DNA of 64,000 nucleotides from assembly GCF_029871235.1 (NCBI RefSeq), contig NZ_SSOM01000083.1:51311-115310 (forward strand), in the 5' to 3' direction. Position 1 is the stretch's first letter, and the number at the start of each line of letters is the position of its first letter. Of this stretch, positions 16,812 to 26,266 are shown piece by piece. The notes beneath the pieces are model-generated. The model saw only the letters and a list, made by a program, of their open reading frames with translations, made no database searches and was not told the DNA's origin. The DNA is from Pseudomonas sp. BN411. GTDB taxonomy: Bacteria; Pseudomonadota; Gammaproteobacteria; Pseudomonadales; Pseudomonadaceae. The position numbers and the translations under genes were made by a program.

Positions 16812-17143
16812 CGTTTGTATCAGCCCCTCGTGTTACTCAGTGAGCGGCTACGCAATATGTCTGCCTTGGGGCGCACGTCAGCCCACAGGAGACCGCGAAC
16901 GTAAGTAGCGAACTGCTGAAATGAAGCCTGGGACAGACTCGATCAAAGAATGACTGGCGACCCACACGTGGGGTTTGCCTTGCGTTTGAAAAGCGCGCGT
17001 CAGGCGTTCACGAGGGAATGGCTGAGACTGGACTTCCGTGACATACCCCGGGGGCGTCAGCGGCGAAAGGCGGGCGGATAATTGCGAGGGGAGCAGCAGG
17101 GATTCTGGGCGGAAGGGGTGAGACGTTTTTGACAAAATCCTGA
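16812..17143. other. Gap between intact yggL and the island boundary, no supported gene
   Basis: An 85-codon minus-strand frame (17135-16878) is open, but it has no motif and no ribosome binding site. The rest of the resident yggL is not found here. The stretch is probably the terminal part of the island. Confidence 0.5.
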
Positions 17144-17224
17144 TTATTTTTTGCTAATTAGCAAAACCTGGAATTCATCGACGCAAAGCTTCTTGCGCAG
17201 GCGGCGGGAGCGATTGGTGGCCAT
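17144..17224 (-). pseudogene. yggL: Truncated resident yggL, first 19 codons only
   Basis: Starting at ATG 17224 with GAGGAA upstream, the frame encodes MATNRSRRLRKKLCVDEFQ, identical to intact YggL. It then runs into unrelated codons (VLLISKK) and a stop at 17144. The third-position GC preference matches the core genes to the right. It is divergent from dacB, which I recall as the normal neighbour of this gene in P. aeruginosa, so this is the resident locus. Homology stops at 17168, which places the junction with inserted DNA at or just before 17167. Confidence 0.85.
17149..17166. repeat. 18-bp perfect palindrome at the yggL break point
   Basis: The sequence TTTTGCTAATTAGCAAAA is its own reverse complement. 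It abuts the last homologous yggL codon, so it is a candidate for the crossover or excision site of the inserted DNA. Confidence 0.6.
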
Positions 17225-17448
17225 ATGGCAGTTCCTCGGCATAAATGACGGGCGGCACTCTAGCAGCTTCCGTTGCAACTTGCCCGTTCGCGGTGCACCC
17301 GAGGTTGCACTGGCAGACGAAATGAGTCGCTAACCCATACCGTTAGGACGGGGTTACGGCATAATGCGCCGATTTCCCGAACCCTCGTGGGAACTGTCGC
17401 TATGCCAACTTCTTTCGTCAACCGCCCTCGCCAGGAGGGCAAGCTTTG

Positions 17449-18906
17449 ATGTTCAAGTCCATTCGTACCTTCACCCTTGCTGCCCTGATTCTCCCCGTTG
17501 CCCTGCCGCTGTCCGCCGCCCAGGTCAACACCAGCCTTCCCGCCAAGGTGCAGAAGGCCCTGACCGCCAACAAGATTTCCGCCAACTCGCTGTCCCTGGT
17601 GACCCTGCCGCTCACCGGCCCGGGCGCCCAGACGCTGGTCAACGCCGATGTGTCGGTGAACCCGGCGTCCACCATGAAGCTGATCACCACCTACGCCGCC
17701 CTTGAGCTGCTCGGCCCCACCTACCAGTGGAAGACCGAGTTCTACGCCGACGGCCCGCTGAAGAATGGCGTGCTCAACGGCAACCTCTACCTCAAGGGTG
17801 GCGGCGATCCCAAGCTGAACATGGAAAAGCTCTGGCTGATGATGCGCGACCTGCGCGCCAACGGCGTGCGCGAGGTCACCGGCGACCTGGTGCTGGATCG
17901 CAGCTACTTCAACCACCCGCAGCTGCCGTCCTTCAACGACGACGGCGGCGACGACAACAAGCCCTTCCTGGTCGGCCCGGACTCGCTGCTGGTCAACCTC
18001 AAGGCCGTGCGCCTGATCGCCCGCGCCGAGGGCGGCAAGGCCAGCCTGGCCATGGAGCCGCCGCTCGAGAACATCCGCATCGAAAACAAGCTGCAGGTGA
18101 CCAAGGCCGCCAAGTGCCCCTCATGGCCCGACGTGCGCTACAACCCGGTGACCCAGTTCGACGGCACCACCCTGATCGCCAGCGGCAAGCTGCCGGAAGG
18201 CTGCAGCGCCCAGACCTACATGTCCCTACTCGACCATCCGGGCTACGCCGCCGGCGCCGTGCGCGCATTCTGGAAAGAGCTGGGCGGCACCATCAACGGC
18301 AAGGACCGCGCGGGCGACGTGCCCAAGGACGCCAAGCTGCTGGCCCGTTCCTTCTCCCCGGACCTGGTTGAAGTCATCCGCGACATCAACAAGTACAGCA
18401 ACAACACCATGGCCCAGCAGCTGTTCCTCAGCATCGGCGCGCGCTACCGCACCGATGCCGATGGCGACGACGCCAAGGCTGCGCAACGGGTGATCCGCAA
18501 CTGGCTGGCGAAGAAAGGCATCACCGCGCCGCACCTGGTGATGGAGAACGGTTCGGGCCTGTCGCGCAACGAGCGGGTCAGCGCCCGCGAGATGGCCACC
18601 ATCCTCCAGGCCGCGTGGCAGAGCCCCTACGCCGCCGAGTTCGTTTCCTCGCTGCCGCTGGTGGCGATGGACGGCACCATGCGCAAACGCCTGCGCCGCA
18701 CGGCCCTGGAAGGTGAAGCCCACATCAAGACCGGCACTCTGAACACGGTCCGTGCCATCGCCGGCTTCAGCCGCGACAGCAATGGCAACACCTGGGCTGT
18801 GGTGGCGATCCTCAACGATTCACGCCCCTGGGGCGCGTCGGCGATCCTCGACCAGGTACTGGTGGACCTGTACCGCCAGCCCAAGAGCGTGGCCGGCGCC
18901 AACTGA
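17449..18906 (+). CDS. dacB: D-alanyl-D-alanine carboxypeptidase/endopeptidase (PBP4)
   Basis: The 485-aa protein trims or cleaves peptidoglycan peptides in the periplasm. A signal peptide covers residues 1 to about 24 (ending LSAAQV). The three penicillin-binding motifs of the S13 family are present: PASTMK with serine at about 75, SNN at about 316, and HIKTGT at about 427. The large inserted domains between SxxK and SxN, typical of class C PBP4, account for the length. AGGAGG lies ten bases before the ATG at 17449; the TTG immediately before (17446) is an alternative start with better spacing. The gene is divergent from the truncated yggL. Confidence 0.95.
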   Translation: MFKSIRTFTLAALILPVALPLSAAQVNTSLPAKVQKALTANKISANSLSLVTLPLTGPGAQTLVNADVSVNPASTMKLITTYAALELLGPTYQWKTEFYADGPLKNGVLNGNLYLKGGGDPKLNMEKLWLMMRDLRANGVREVTGDLVLDRSYFNHPQLPSFNDDGGDDNKPFLVGPDSLLVNLKAVRLIARAEGGKASLAMEPPLENIRIENKLQVTKAAKCPSWPDVRYNPVTQFDGTTLIASGKLPEGCSAQTYMSLLDHPGYAAGAVRAFWKELGGTINGKDRAGDVPKDAKLLARSFSPDLVEVIRDINKYSNNTMAQQLFLSIGARYRTDADGDDAKAAQRVIRNWLAKKGITAPHLVMENGSGLSRNERVSAREMATILQAAWQSPYAAEFVSSLPLVAMDGTMRKRLRRTALEGEAHIKTGTLNTVRAIAGFSRDSNGNTWAVVAILNDSRPWGASAILDQVLVDLYRQPKSVAGAN

Positions 18907-18939
18907 CCCGATGGCCGCCCCCCTGCGGGCGGCCATCTC

Positions 18940-21717
18940 TCACTCGGCGATACGGATCTGATTGCGCCCTGCCTGCTTCGCTGCATAGACGGCCGTATCC
19001 ACGCGTCGTAGCAGATCATCGGCATCTTCCCCCTCACGCCAGGCGGCGCAGCCGAAGCTGGCGGTCACCTGTCCTACCCCCGCCACGTTCTCCTTCGCCA
19101 GCGCCTGCCATAGCGCCTGGGCGACCTGGAATGCCTGTTCGACATTGGTGTCCGGGCAAAGCACGACGAACTCTTCACCACCCAGCCGGCACAGCACGTC
19201 GATGCGCCGCAGGCGCTCGCCGACCCGCATGCACAGTGCCTTGAGCACCCGGTCCCCGGCGTCGTGGCCATGGCAGTCGTTGATCTGCTTGAAGTGGTCG
19301 ACATCCAGCATCACCAGCGCCAGCGGGCCTTCGCGGCGCTCGGCGCGAGCGATCTCCAGGTCCAGGCGTTCCTGGAAGTAGCGCCGGTTGTAGACGCCGG
19401 TCAGGGCGTCGGTGACCGAGAGCGCACGCAACTCCTGCTCCACCAGCTTGAGCCCGGTGATGTCCGTGATGTAGCCGTGCCAGAGTACGGTGCCATCCTC
19501 CCCGCGTTCGGGTACCGATTCCCCGCGCAGCCAGCGCAGGCCCTGGCGCGGGAGCAGCACGCGGAAATCCTCGCGCCAGGGCGTGAGCAATTCGGCGGAG
19601 CGGCGGATCGAACTCTGCACCCGTTCCAGGTCATCGGGATGGACGCGCTCCAGCAGGCCCATCGCGTCGTCCCGCACCGTTTCCGGGTCCACTTCGAAGA
19701 CCTCAAGGATGCCGGCGCTGGTGTAGGGGAAGCTGAAGTGCTCGTTCGGTTCCATGCGGAACTGGTAAAGCACGCCGGGCACCCGTGCGCTGAGCTTCTC
19801 CAGCAGACGATCGCGGGCTTCCAGGGCCTGCTGCACGTGCTTGCGCTCGGTGATATCGATCGCCACCCCCAGGTAGCCCACCAGCACTTCGCGCTCGTCA
19901 CGCACACCCGTGAGGATCAGGCTCCCGATGAGACGACTGCCGTCGCTGCGCTGGAAGGTCCACTCCTGCTCGTCGAAGCGATCCCCCGCCGTGACCTCCT
20001 CTACATAGGCCTGGAAATCCGGGACCAGCTTGCCCAAACGCTGCCCGAGCGCCCGACAGCGCTCCGCCACCTCACTCTCCAGATGCAGCACCACCGGATG
20101 GCGGCCAATCATTTCCACGGCCCGGTAGCCAAACATGCGCTCGGCGCCGACGTTGAACTGAAGGATGGCACCACGCAGGTCGGTGCTGACGATCGCCACC
20201 TGGGTCGCGGCATTCAGCAGGCCGCGGAGCTGGCCGTGAGCCATGGCCAGTTGCAGTTCCACCGCCTTGCTGGAGCTGATGTCGGTCTGGGTGCCGATCA
20301 TTCGCTGGGGCAGGCCATCGCCCCCCCGCTCCACCACCTTTCCGCGATCCAGCACCCAGATCCAGCGGCCGTCCTTGTGCAGCATGCGGTGCTGGCTCTG
20401 GTAGACCGCGCTGGCACCGCGCAGGTGGCGTTCCAGCTCCGCCCGCGCCAGTGGCTGGTCCTGGGGATGGATCAGCCGCCCGCGCGCCTCAAGGCTGTCA
20501 TCCACCTCGTCCTCCCCATAGCCGAGCATGGTTTTCCAGCCACGGGAGAGAAAGACGCGCCCGGACTGCGGCTCCCAGTCCCAGACGCCGTGACCGGCGC
20601 CATCCAGGGCGAAGCTCCAGCGTTCCTCGCTGAGCTGCAGCTCGATCTCGCGCTCACGCAAGGCTTCGGTGCGCTCGGCCACCAGCGCCAGGGCGTTCTG
20701 CCGCTGGTTGACCATCAGCAGCAGGTAGCCCGCCAGCAGCAGCGTGAACACCAGACCGCTGAGCGCCACCAGATCGGCCGTGGACAATGTGTCTTCCGCG
20801 AGGAAGTCCGCGCTGGGGACCACCTCCAGCAGGTACTGGCGGTCGCCGAAGGGCACCACCCGGCGCTGCAACAGATCGCTCTCGGGAGCCTCGGCGCTCT
20901 GGTAGATCAGCGTCTCGTGGCCATCCTCGCTGACATCGCTGACCCGCATCACCAGGCTCGCCAGGTTGTCCGGCGCAATAGCCGCTTCCATCTCCAGATT
21001 GAGGCTGAGCACCGACACCACAAAACCGCGCAGGCGCTCATCGCTTGGCGGAGTGCCGTCGTAGACCGGCGCCAGCATGACCACGCCGCTGGCCTCACGC
21101 TCCACCACACCGATCACCCGCACCCGCTCGGTAACGGTGACGCCATGGCTGCTCCGCGCCTTGGCGATGGCGGCGCGACGCTGCGGGCTGGAGTTCAGGT
21201 CCATCCCCAGCGGCACCTGGTCGATGCGCGAGGTCACGCTGTAGTAGACCGGGAAATACTCCTGCCGAAGCGGACTGGTCACCAGGCTGTCGCCCTTCAG
21301 GTCGCGGATGGCAAAGCCCGCCATTCCCTCTTCACGGGCGCGGGCCTCGAACTGCTCCCGCTCGTTTCCGGCAATACGCGGCACCCAGGAATAGACCAGG
21401 GTGTCGCCCAGCAGTGGACCGACGAATCCCTGGAACTCGCCAAGGGTGACTTCATGGGAATTGTTGAAGAAGCGCTGGACGGCATCCAGCTCCTTGAGCT
21501 GCCCATCCAGGCGCTCCTTGATGCGGCTGATGCGCTCGCCAGCGGCCAGATTGAAACGCGCGCGCAACTGGTTCTCTTCGGCGCTGCGCACCGCCTGGCT
21601 GAGCAGGAGGGTAAGCGCCGCACCGCCGAAGACGACCAACAAGCAGACCAGCCACACCAGCGGGCGGCCGGACAGCAATGCCGACAGGGTCAGTTTTTCC
21701 GGCGCAAGCGACTGCAT
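18940..21717 (-). CDS. Membrane-bound diguanylate cyclase with CHASE, several PAS and GGDEF domains
   Basis: The 925-aa protein should make cyclic-di-GMP in response to an extracytoplasmic cue. A membrane helix at about residues 20-43 is followed by a periplasmic CHASE domain (to about 280) and a second helix near 320-340. Three to four PAS/PAC units follow (for example WSFALDGAGHGVWDWEPQSGRVFLS). A C-terminal GGDEF domain carries the active LGGEEF at about residue 842, with the inhibitory RxxD site five residues before it (RRID). There is no EAL domain, so it is a synthase only. I took ATG at 21717; a GTG two codons earlier is equally possible. Confidence 0.93.
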   Translation of the reverse strand: MQSLAPEKLTLSALLSGRPLVWLVCLLVVFGGAALTLLLSQAVRSAEENQLRARFNLAAGERISRIKERLDGQLKELDAVQRFFNNSHEVTLGEFQGFVGPLLGDTLVYSWVPRIAGNEREQFEARAREEGMAGFAIRDLKGDSLVTSPLRQEYFPVYYSVTSRIDQVPLGMDLNSSPQRRAAIAKARSSHGVTVTERVRVIGVVEREASGVVMLAPVYDGTPPSDERLRGFVVSVLSLNLEMEAAIAPDNLASLVMRVSDVSEDGHETLIYQSAEAPESDLLQRRVVPFGDRQYLLEVVPSADFLAEDTLSTADLVALSGLVFTLLLAGYLLLMVNQRQNALALVAERTEALREREIELQLSEERWSFALDGAGHGVWDWEPQSGRVFLSRGWKTMLGYGEDEVDDSLEARGRLIHPQDQPLARAELERHLRGASAVYQSQHRMLHKDGRWIWVLDRGKVVERGGDGLPQRMIGTQTDISSSKAVELQLAMAHGQLRGLLNAATQVAIVSTDLRGAILQFNVGAERMFGYRAVEMIGRHPVVLHLESEVAERCRALGQRLGKLVPDFQAYVEEVTAGDRFDEQEWTFQRSDGSRLIGSLILTGVRDEREVLVGYLGVAIDITERKHVQQALEARDRLLEKLSARVPGVLYQFRMEPNEHFSFPYTSAGILEVFEVDPETVRDDAMGLLERVHPDDLERVQSSIRRSAELLTPWREDFRVLLPRQGLRWLRGESVPERGEDGTVLWHGYITDITGLKLVEQELRALSVTDALTGVYNRRYFQERLDLEIARAERREGPLALVMLDVDHFKQINDCHGHDAGDRVLKALCMRVGERLRRIDVLCRLGGEEFVVLCPDTNVEQAFQVAQALWQALAKENVAGVGQVTASFGCAAWREGEDADDLLRRVDTAVYAAKQAGRNQIRIAE

Positions 21718-21891
21718 GCTCACATCTCGAATCTGGGTGTGGAAATACCGTCCCTGTGAGCATCAACATAGCTAGGTAGTGGCACTTTGCCTAGAAGCGC
21801 GCATGAGCAGCCGACCGTCCAAGGCAAACGCCGGACGGCCGGAACCTCCGGCGGGTCGATCGGAGAGCTGGAGGTGAGGCGCGCAGGCGCC

Positions 21892-24069
21892 TCAGCGGGT
21901 GGTCAGGCGCCAGGCGCGGTGGATCTTCGCGTTGCGGGCGAAGTCCGGGTCCAGGGTCTCGGCGCTGATTTCGGTGACCGCGTAGCGCGACTCCAACCCC
22001 TCATCCAGCTGGAATTTGCGGAAGTTGTTGGAGAAGTACAGGACCCCGCCGGGCGCCAGGCGCGCCATGGCCAGGTCCAGCAGCTGGACGTGGTCGCGCT
22101 GCACGTCGAACACCCCCTCCATGCGCTTGGAGTTGGAGAAGGTCGGCGGGTCGATGAAGATCAGGTCGTACTCGCCACGGTCCTCCGCCAGCCAGGCCAT
22201 CACGTCACCCTGCTGCAGCCTGTGCTTGTCGGAGAAACCATTCAGCGACAGGTTGCGCCGTGCCCAGTCCAGGTAGGTCTTGGACAGGTCGACGCTGGTG
22301 GTGGTGCGCGCACCACCCTTGGCCGCGTGCACGCTGGCAGTAGCCGTGTAGCAGAAGAGATTGAGGAAACGCTTGCCGGCCGCCTCGCGCTGGATGCGCA
22401 GGCGGATCGGGCGGTGGTCGAGGAACAGGCCGGTGTCCAGGTAATCGGTGAGGTTCACCAGCAGCTTCACGCCGCCTTCGCTCACTTCCGTGAAACGTCC
22501 TTCGCTGCCCTGGCGCTCGTACTGGCGGGTACCGCTCTGGCGCTCGCGACGCTTGACCACCACGCGGGCCGGGTCCACATCCAGCGCCTGGGGAATCGCC
22601 GCCAGGGCGTCGAGCAGGCGTGCCTGAGCCTTTTCCGGGTCGATGGAACGGGGCGGTGCGTATTCCTGCACGTGCACCCAGTCGCCATAGAGGTCGACGG
22701 CCAGGGCGTATTCGGGCATGTCGGCGTCATACAGGCGGTAGCACTGGATACCGTCCTTGCGCGCCCACTTGCCCAGTTGCTTGAAGTTCTTCTGCAGGCG
22801 GTTGGCGAACATCTGCCCGCCCTCGGAGAGACGCGCGGGCTCGGCGCGCGGAGTGGCACGGTCGCCCTCACCGGCCGCACGGCGTTCGCCGGTCACGAAC
22901 TGCTCCGGCAGCACCTTCAGCAGCAGCAGCTTGCACGCCAGGGCGCCGTTCCAGAAGGCGTACTGCTTGTGGCTGCGGATACCCATGCGCTTGCCCAGTT
23001 CCGGCGCGCCGGTGAATACCGCCGCTTCCCAGCCCATGCAGGCCTGGCGCAGGCGCTCACCAAGGTTCTGGTAGAGGTAGAGCAGGCTGGCTTCGTCGCC
23101 CAGTCGCTCGCCATAGGGCGGGTTGCTGATGACCAGGCCCTTCTGGTTCTGGTCCGGACGCGGCTCGAAGGTCGCCAGCTCGCCCTGGTAGATCTTCACC
23201 CAGTCGCCGAGGCCGGCGCGCTCGATGTTGTTGCGACCCGGCTGGATCAGGCGCGGGTCCGCTTCATAGCCACGAATCCACAGCGGCGGCTTGGCCAGGC
23301 CCGCATCGGCACGAACCTGGGCTTCTTCGTGAAGCTTCTTCCACAGCGCCGGTACGTGGCCCAGCCAGTTGGAGAAACCCCAGCGCTCGCGCTTGAGGTT
23401 GGGCGCCATGTCGGCGGCCATCATCGCGGCCTCGACCAGGAAGGTGCCGACACCGCACATGGGGTCGGCCAGGGCGCCACCCTCGGCGGCGATACGCGGC
23501 CAGCCGGCGCGGATCAGGATGGCTGCTGCCAGGTTCTCCTTCAGCGGCGCGGCGCCCTGCTGCAGGCGGTAGCCGCGCTGGTGCAGGCTGTGGCCGGCCA
23601 GGTCGATGGAGAGAATCGCCTCGCCCTTGTCCAGGCGCAGGTGAATGCGCAGGTCCGGGTTCACCTTGTCCACGGAGGGGCGCACGCCGTCGGCGCTGCG
23701 CAGCTTGTCCACCACCGCGTCCTTGACCTTGAGCGCACCGAAGTGGGTGTTGTCGATACCCGAGCCGTGGCCGCTGAACTCCACCGCCAGGCTGCCGCTG
23801 GGCATCAGGTGGTCATGCCAGTCCACCGCCAGCACGCCCTGGTAGAGGTCCTCGGCGTTCTGCACCGGGAATCGCCCCAGCACCAGCAGCACCCGGTTCG
23901 CCAGGCGGGACCAGAGGCAGAGGCGGTACGCGGTTTCCAGGTCGCCCTGGCCACGCACGGCGGCAACCTGCTCGCGCACCTCCTGCAGTCCGAGTTGCGC
24001 GGCCTCTTCGGCCAGGAGGCCCTCCAGGCTCTTCGGGCAGGTGAGGAAAAGTTCGTAGCGGTCCGACAT
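21892..24069 (-). CDS. rlmL: Fused 23S rRNA methyltransferase RlmKL (m7G2069 and m2G2445)
   Basis: The 725-aa protein methylates two guanines in domain V of 23S rRNA. The N-terminal half has a THUMP region and the RlmL methyltransferase with VISNPPYGERLG at about residues 314-325. The C-terminal half (RlmK) has the SAM-binding LFCYTATASVHAA and the catalytic FIDPPTFSNS at about 634-643. Both active-site motifs are intact. I chose the ATG at 24069, which gives the usual N-terminus MSDRYELFLTCPKSLE; a longer form from 24087 is unlikely. Confidence 0.97.
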   Translation of the reverse strand: MSDRYELFLTCPKSLEGLLAEEAAQLGLQEVREQVAAVRGQGDLETAYRLCLWSRLANRVLLVLGRFPVQNAEDLYQGVLAVDWHDHLMPSGSLAVEFSGHGSGIDNTHFGALKVKDAVVDKLRSADGVRPSVDKVNPDLRIHLRLDKGEAILSIDLAGHSLHQRGYRLQQGAAPLKENLAAAILIRAGWPRIAAEGGALADPMCGVGTFLVEAAMMAADMAPNLKRERWGFSNWLGHVPALWKKLHEEAQVRADAGLAKPPLWIRGYEADPRLIQPGRNNIERAGLGDWVKIYQGELATFEPRPDQNQKGLVISNPPYGERLGDEASLLYLYQNLGERLRQACMGWEAAVFTGAPELGKRMGIRSHKQYAFWNGALACKLLLLKVLPEQFVTGERRAAGEGDRATPRAEPARLSEGGQMFANRLQKNFKQLGKWARKDGIQCYRLYDADMPEYALAVDLYGDWVHVQEYAPPRSIDPEKAQARLLDALAAIPQALDVDPARVVVKRRERQSGTRQYERQGSEGRFTEVSEGGVKLLVNLTDYLDTGLFLDHRPIRLRIQREAAGKRFLNLFCYTATASVHAAKGGARTTTSVDLSKTYLDWARRNLSLNGFSDKHRLQQGDVMAWLAEDRGEYDLIFIDPPTFSNSKRMEGVFDVQRDHVQLLDLAMARLAPGGVLYFSNNFRKFQLDEGLESRYAVTEISAETLDPDFARNAKIHRAWRLTTR

Positions 24070-24501
24070 TGGAGTTCCAGGGCCCATTCGAGGCGATCAG
24101 CGGCACAGAACCTGAGCTGTGCGGTAACAAAATATGTGACGTAAGGTCGCAGAACGGCCCTTCGTCGGAATGAAAAGTCATCAGATTCGTGCGCCAGACG
24201 AAATGGCACAGCGACATCATTGATCCGGCCAGCCCCGACGCTACGGGGCTTAGACCGAAAAGTGGCAAAAAATGCTTCCGTCAGCTTATGGCCGTTGCCA
24301 CCTACAAGTTACGTCCTTATGACAAAACGATCATTCACATGCCTGGGGGCATTGGTTAGAAATCAGCTTAACCCGCCGCCGCAATGGCAGTGGATGAAGG
24401 GGCGTCACGCCGGCAACGCACCTTCGGGGCAGAGCACTTTCTGCCAGGTTCCACCTGTGGAACCAATGGACATAACAGTCAACAAATGAGGGCTACACCC
24501 T
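24070..24501. promoter_or_regulatory. Divergent promoter region of rlmL and rmf
   Basis: The 432 bases contain no supported gene. A perfect 7-bp hairpin, AGCCCCG/CGGGGCT, lies at 24231-24250 without a T-run. The rmf promoter and a long leader must lie here, since rmf is normally induced in stationary phase; no exact promoter elements could be assigned. Confidence 0.5.
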
Positions 24502-24717
24502 ATGAGAAGACTTAAGCGTGATCCGATGGAACGAGCATTCTTGCGCGGCTATCAGCACGGCATCAATGGCAAATCCCGCGATCTTTGTCCTTTCACCCAT
24601 CCCACCACACGGCAAGCCTGGATCAACGGTTGGCGCGAGGGCCGTGGCGATAACTGGGATGGCTACACCGGCGCCGCCGGTATTCATCGTCTGAACGAAC
24701 TCCACGCCGTCGGCTGA
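24502..24717 (+). CDS. rmf: Ribosome modulation factor (hibernation factor)
   Basis: The 71-aa basic protein matches RMF throughout: MRRLKRDPMERAFLRGYQHGI, then GKSRDLCPF and RQAWINGWREGRGDNWDG. RMF binds the 30S subunit near the anti-Shine-Dalgarno region and drives 70S dimerisation into inactive 100S ribosomes in stationary phase. GAGGG lies nine bases upstream of the ATG. It stands alone and ends in a strong terminator shared with the convergent pyrD. Confidence 0.97.
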   Translation: MRRLKRDPMERAFLRGYQHGINGKSRDLCPFTHPTTRQAWINGWREGRGDNWDGYTGAAGIHRLNELHAVG

Positions 24718-24776
24718 CACAGGATCACACCGACTTCACCAAGCACGCCCCATCCGGGCGGCGGGCGCAAGCCCAG

Positions 24777-24803
24777 GGGCTCCCTTAGAGGGAGCCCTTT
24801 TTA
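24777..24803 (+). terminator. Terminator of rmf
   Basis: GGGCTCCCT and AGGGAGCCC form a perfect 9-bp stem with a TAG loop, followed by TTTTTATTT. Confidence 0.9.
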
Positions 24804-24817
24804 TTTGCCCTCGATAT

Positions 24818-25840
24818 TTACTTCTGCAGTCCGGCGATGGCGTCCACCGCCTCGCGGATCAGCGCCGGTCCCTTGTAGATGAAGCCGGAGTAGATCTGCA
24901 CCAGGCTCGCGCCAGCAGCGATCTTCTCCGCGGCATGACGGCCTTCGGTGATGCCGCCGACCGCGATGATCGGCAGTCGGCCGCCCAGCTCGCCGGCCAG
25001 CACTTTCACGGTATTGGTGCTCTTGTCGCGCACCGGCGCGCCAGACAGTCCGCCGGCCTCTTCGCCATAGGGCAGGCCTTCGACGCCTTCACGGCCGAGG
25101 GTGGTGTTGGTGGCGATCACCGCATCCATGCCCGACTCCAGCAGTGCCTGGGCGACCATGGCGGTTTCTTCGTCGCTCATGTCCGGCGCGATCTTGATGG
25201 CCAGCGGCACGTGCCTGCCATGCTGGGCGGCCAGGCTTTCCTGGCGGCTGCGCAGCGCTTGCAGCAGCTGCTTCAGCGAGTCACCGAACTGCAGGCTGCG
25301 CAGGCCGGGGGTATTCGGCGAGCTGACGTTCACGGTCACGTAGCTGGCGTGGGCGTACACCTTGTCCAGGCAGATCAGGTAATCATCCACCGCGCGCTCG
25401 ACAGGAGTGTCGAAGTTCTTGCCGATATTGATGCCCAGCACGCCGTCGTACTTGGCCGCACGCACGCGCGCCAGCAGGTGGTCGACACCCAGGTTGTTGA
25501 AGCCCATGCGGTTGATGATGGCTTCGGCCTGGGGCAGGCGGAACAGGCGCGGCTTGGGGTTGCCCGGCTGCGGACGCGGAGTCACGGTACCGATCTCGAC
25601 AAAGCCGAAGCCCAGTTGGGCGAAGCCGTCGATGGCGTCGCCATTCTTGTCCAGGCCGGCGGCCAGGCCTACCGGGTTGGGAAACTCCAGCCCCATCACC
25701 TTCACCGGCAGGCTCGCCGGCGCCTTGGTCAGCAGGCGGTTGAGACCGAGACGGCCACCGGCACCGATTAGGTCGATGGACAGTTCGTGGGAAGTTTCCG
25801 GGGACAGGGAGAAGAGCAGCTCGCGGGCCAGTTTGTACAT
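24818..25840 (-). CDS. pyrD: Dihydroorotate dehydrogenase (quinone), class 2
   Basis: The 340-aa flavoprotein oxidises dihydroorotate to orotate in pyrimidine synthesis and passes electrons to membrane quinones. The N-terminal amphipathic membrane-binding helix ([20 protein letters not shown]) marks class 2. The FMN-binding barrel shows [39 protein letters not shown] and the [11 protein letters not shown] segment that precedes the catalytic serine. Near the end [17 protein letters not shown] binds the FMN phosphate. The length is standard. The gene is convergent with rmf. Confidence 0.97.
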   Translation of the reverse strand: MYKLARELLFSLSPETSHELSIDLIGAGGRLGLNRLLTKAPASLPVKVMGLEFPNPVGLAAGLDKNGDAIDGFAQLGFGFVEIGTVTPRPQPGNPKPRLFRLPQAEAIINRMGFNNLGVDHLLARVRAAKYDGVLGINIGKNFDTPVERAVDDYLICLDKVYAHASYVTVNVSSPNTPGLRSLQFGDSLKQLLQALRSRQESLAAQHGRHVPLAIKIAPDMSDEETAMVAQALLESGMDAVIATNTTLGREGVEGLPYGEEAGGLSGAPVRDKSTNTVKVLAGELGGRLPIIAVGGITEGRHAAEKIAAGASLVQIYSGFIYKGPALIREAVDAIAGLQK

Positions 25841-25897
25841 GGTCGGTCGGGCATCGATCGGCGATATGGGCCGGCGATTATAGCTGCGCAGCCCCCG

Positions 25898-26119
25898 TCA
25901 CGCGAGGCGGCGCAGGCTGAGGAGCTTGCCGTCAGCGGAAAAATCCAGCTCGAAGGTACCGCTCACTCCCCCGTGCCCCAGGTGCGGGCGCAGATGCCGG
26001 GCCGGCAGGCTGACCTTGCGGCCGTCACGGCTGCGCAACAGCACACGGTTGGCCCGACCTTGATAGACTGCGAGGAATTCGTCCGCAGTCAGGGAAATAT
26101 CCAGCACTAGGCTGGGCAT
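25898..26119 (-). CDS. DUF2835 family protein
   Basis: The 73-aa protein starts at 26119 with GAGGA seven bases upstream. It shows the family's layout: an opening LDISLTADEFLAVYQG, a central basic strand RVLLRSRDGRKVSLPARHLRPHL, then GVSGTFELDF. It is short and has no known function. It lies 57 bases upstream of pyrD on the same strand and could be co-transcribed with it. Confidence 0.85.
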   Translation of the reverse strand: MPSLVLDISLTADEFLAVYQGRANRVLLRSRDGRKVSLPARHLRPHLGHGGVSGTFELDFSADGKLLSLRRLA

Positions 26120-26266
26120 GGAGGCATCCTCGACAATGAAGAGCTGGATTCTGCCACACCGTCCGTTCGCTCTCGCTCCTCGCCAGGCAGAATTGTCCGA
26201 CACCCGGTTCGCGCAGCCGGCAAGCCTCTGCCACACTGCCACCCGTGACCGGGGAGTATTCAGGCC

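Noticed and set aside
16878..17135. 85-codon minus-strand frame between yggL and its truncated copy
   Set aside because: There is no start signal and no recognisable family; it is probably chance.
21787..24144. Long open frame on the + strand opposite rlmL (and similar ones opposite pepN, the RND genes and fadH)
   Set aside because: These are antisense shadows typical of high-GC Pseudomonas coding sequence; the opposite strand carries recognisable proteins throughout.
24262..24278. TGGCA...GCTT before rmf considered as a sigma-54 promoter
   Set aside because: The GG and GC elements are eight bases apart instead of ten.
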